64,000 bases of DNA. It comes from Borreliella bissettiae DN127. Its GTDB lineage: Bacteria; Spirochaetota; Spirochaetia; Borreliales; Borreliaceae. The DNA is taken from NCBI RefSeq assembly GCF_000222305.1, contig NC_015906.1:1-64000 (forward strand). Direction: 5' to 3'. Every line of letters starts with the position of its first letter. Position 1 is the stretch's first letter. Below are positions 63,455-64,000 of the stretch, piece after piece. Position numbers and translations under genes: made by a program. The notes under the pieces are model-generated. The model worked only from the letters and a program-made list of their open reading frames with translations, had not been told where the DNA came from and searched no databases.

Positions 63455-64000
63455 ATGAAAAGAATTTATATTACTTTATATTTTATATATGCTTTACTTT
63501 CTTTAAATGCCAACGAATTGATGAAAGATTTTATTAATGGTAACGATTATGATATTAATTTTGAGGATTTTAAACTGCAAGAAGATAGTTCGTATTGGGA
63601 ATTAAGAAATAAAAAAAATGAAAATGAGAAAGCATATTTAATTATATCTGCCGATAAAAATGTTTTTAACTTAATGCGTATATTTGGGACTGCTATTGGT
63701 GAAGCCTTTAGCAATACGAATAAAACTAAAGCAAAAAAAGACAAGAATTTAATATTTGGAGATATTAATGGGGTGGCAGTCGTTTGTAGTCCCCAAAAAG
63801 GGCCAAAAATTGCTCTTTTTTTTACAAAAGAATTTTTTAAAAATAACACTAACAATGCAAAAAATATTATTATTAAGCATTCTTTTGATAAAGAAGAGCC
63901 CATTATAAATTCACTTAATAATCAATGGATTGTAGAAGGGAATAGCTTGTTGGTGTTAAAAGAAAATGGAACAGCAAATTTTCTAAAAAAGGCATTATCT
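63455..64000 (+). CDS. Secreted protein gene X, partial at window end, unit D
   Basis: From ATG 63455 (GGAG upstream) the frame is open for 182 codons to the window edge. Signal peptide MKRIYITLYFIYALLSLNAN without a lipobox, so probably periplasmic or secreted. Mature segments: INGNDYDINFEDFKLQEDSS, VFNLMRIFGTAIGEAF and NGVAVVCSPQKGPKIALFF. The unit C fragment at 50151 gives the missing end, so the full protein should be about 220 residues. I do not recognise a family. It lies directly after bapA, where unit A has only its first 21 codons left. Confidence 0.72.
   Translation, partial: MKRIYITLYFIYALLSLNANELMKDFINGNDYDINFEDFKLQEDSSYWELRNKKNENEKAYLIISADKNVFNLMRIFGTAIGEAFSNTNKTKAKKDKNLIFGDINGVAVVCSPQKGPKIALFFTKEFFKNNTNNAKNIIIKHSFDKEEPIINSLNNQWIVEGNSLLVLKENGTANFLKKALS

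Noticed and set aside
1-64000. tRNA, rRNA, vls cassettes or insertion sequences
   Set aside because: None recognised on either strand; all sequence is explained by cp32 genes, their remnants or gene-free control regions.

Overview
The window is Borrelia burgdorferi sensu lato (Borreliella) plasmid DNA made almost entirely of cp32-type prophage/plasmid sequence. The evidence is very AT-rich DNA plus families confined to these spirochaetes: PF57/62-PF50-PF32-PF49 replication/partition clusters, Bdr repeat proteins, Mlp, OspE/OspF/Erp, RevA and BapA/EppA surface or exported proteins, the BlyA holin operon, and DUF1357/DUF228/DUF276/DUF685/DUF735/DUF244/DUF261/DUF1506 phage proteins. Family names are assigned by memory of sequence features, not by a search. 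From memory (unverified), a four-unit plasmid called cp32-quad was reported for B. bissettiae DN127; this window fits that description.

Layout. Four shrunken cp32 units lie in the order A(+), B(-), C(-), D(+). Unit A (1 to 17560): portal, scaffold-like gene, a large late-gene deletion, tail-fibre-like DUF685, blyABCD, broken revA, mlp, broken ERF, an intact partition cluster, bdr, an intact YqaJ-type nuclease, DUF261, integrase, ospF, bapA, an inserted TM2/lipoprotein pair and a terS fragment. Unit B (17561 to about 28780, reverse) is the most decayed: terL frameshifted, portal truncated onto the end of the bly operon, parA fused to ERF, and ospF, integrase and nuclease broken; mlp and two bdr genes survive. 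Unit C (about 28950 to 50360, reverse) keeps ospE, an ErpB-type gene, its own PF57/PF32/PF49 alleles, blyABCD, the baseplate genes and part of the head genes, but its terminase, portal and capsid genes are broken and the tail sheath/tube/tape-measure block is absent. Unit D (50361 to 64000, forward) has DUF685, blyABC, mlp, a fully intact partition cluster, bdr, ospF, bapA and the start of a secreted-protein gene that runs off the window.

The junctions suggest an order of events. At about 17560 the DUF735 gene (+) stops and a secreted-protein gene (called gene X here, -) begins; at about 50360 the missing 3' parts of both genes are found. Removing 17561 to 50360 in silico rejoins DUF735 and, in the circle removed, rejoins gene X. 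B+C therefore look like a 32.8-kb circular cp32 dimer that inserted into an A-D dimer.

Functionally, three different ParA/PF49 allele types (A, C, D; B is a dead D-type) sit on one molecule. Each unit carries its own short sequence motif repeated at matching places around the partition cluster, which may be the site recognised by its own partition or replication proteins. Phage genes (terminase, capsid, ERF, integrase, most nuclease copies) are largely broken, whereas most lipoprotein genes (four mlp, ospE, erpB-type, two ospF) and both bapA genes are open. The molecule thus looks like a plasmid kept for its surface-protein genes and partition functions rather than an active phage. Several frameshifts lie in homopolymers and could be sequencing errors, but many lesions are nonsense substitutions or clear deletions.
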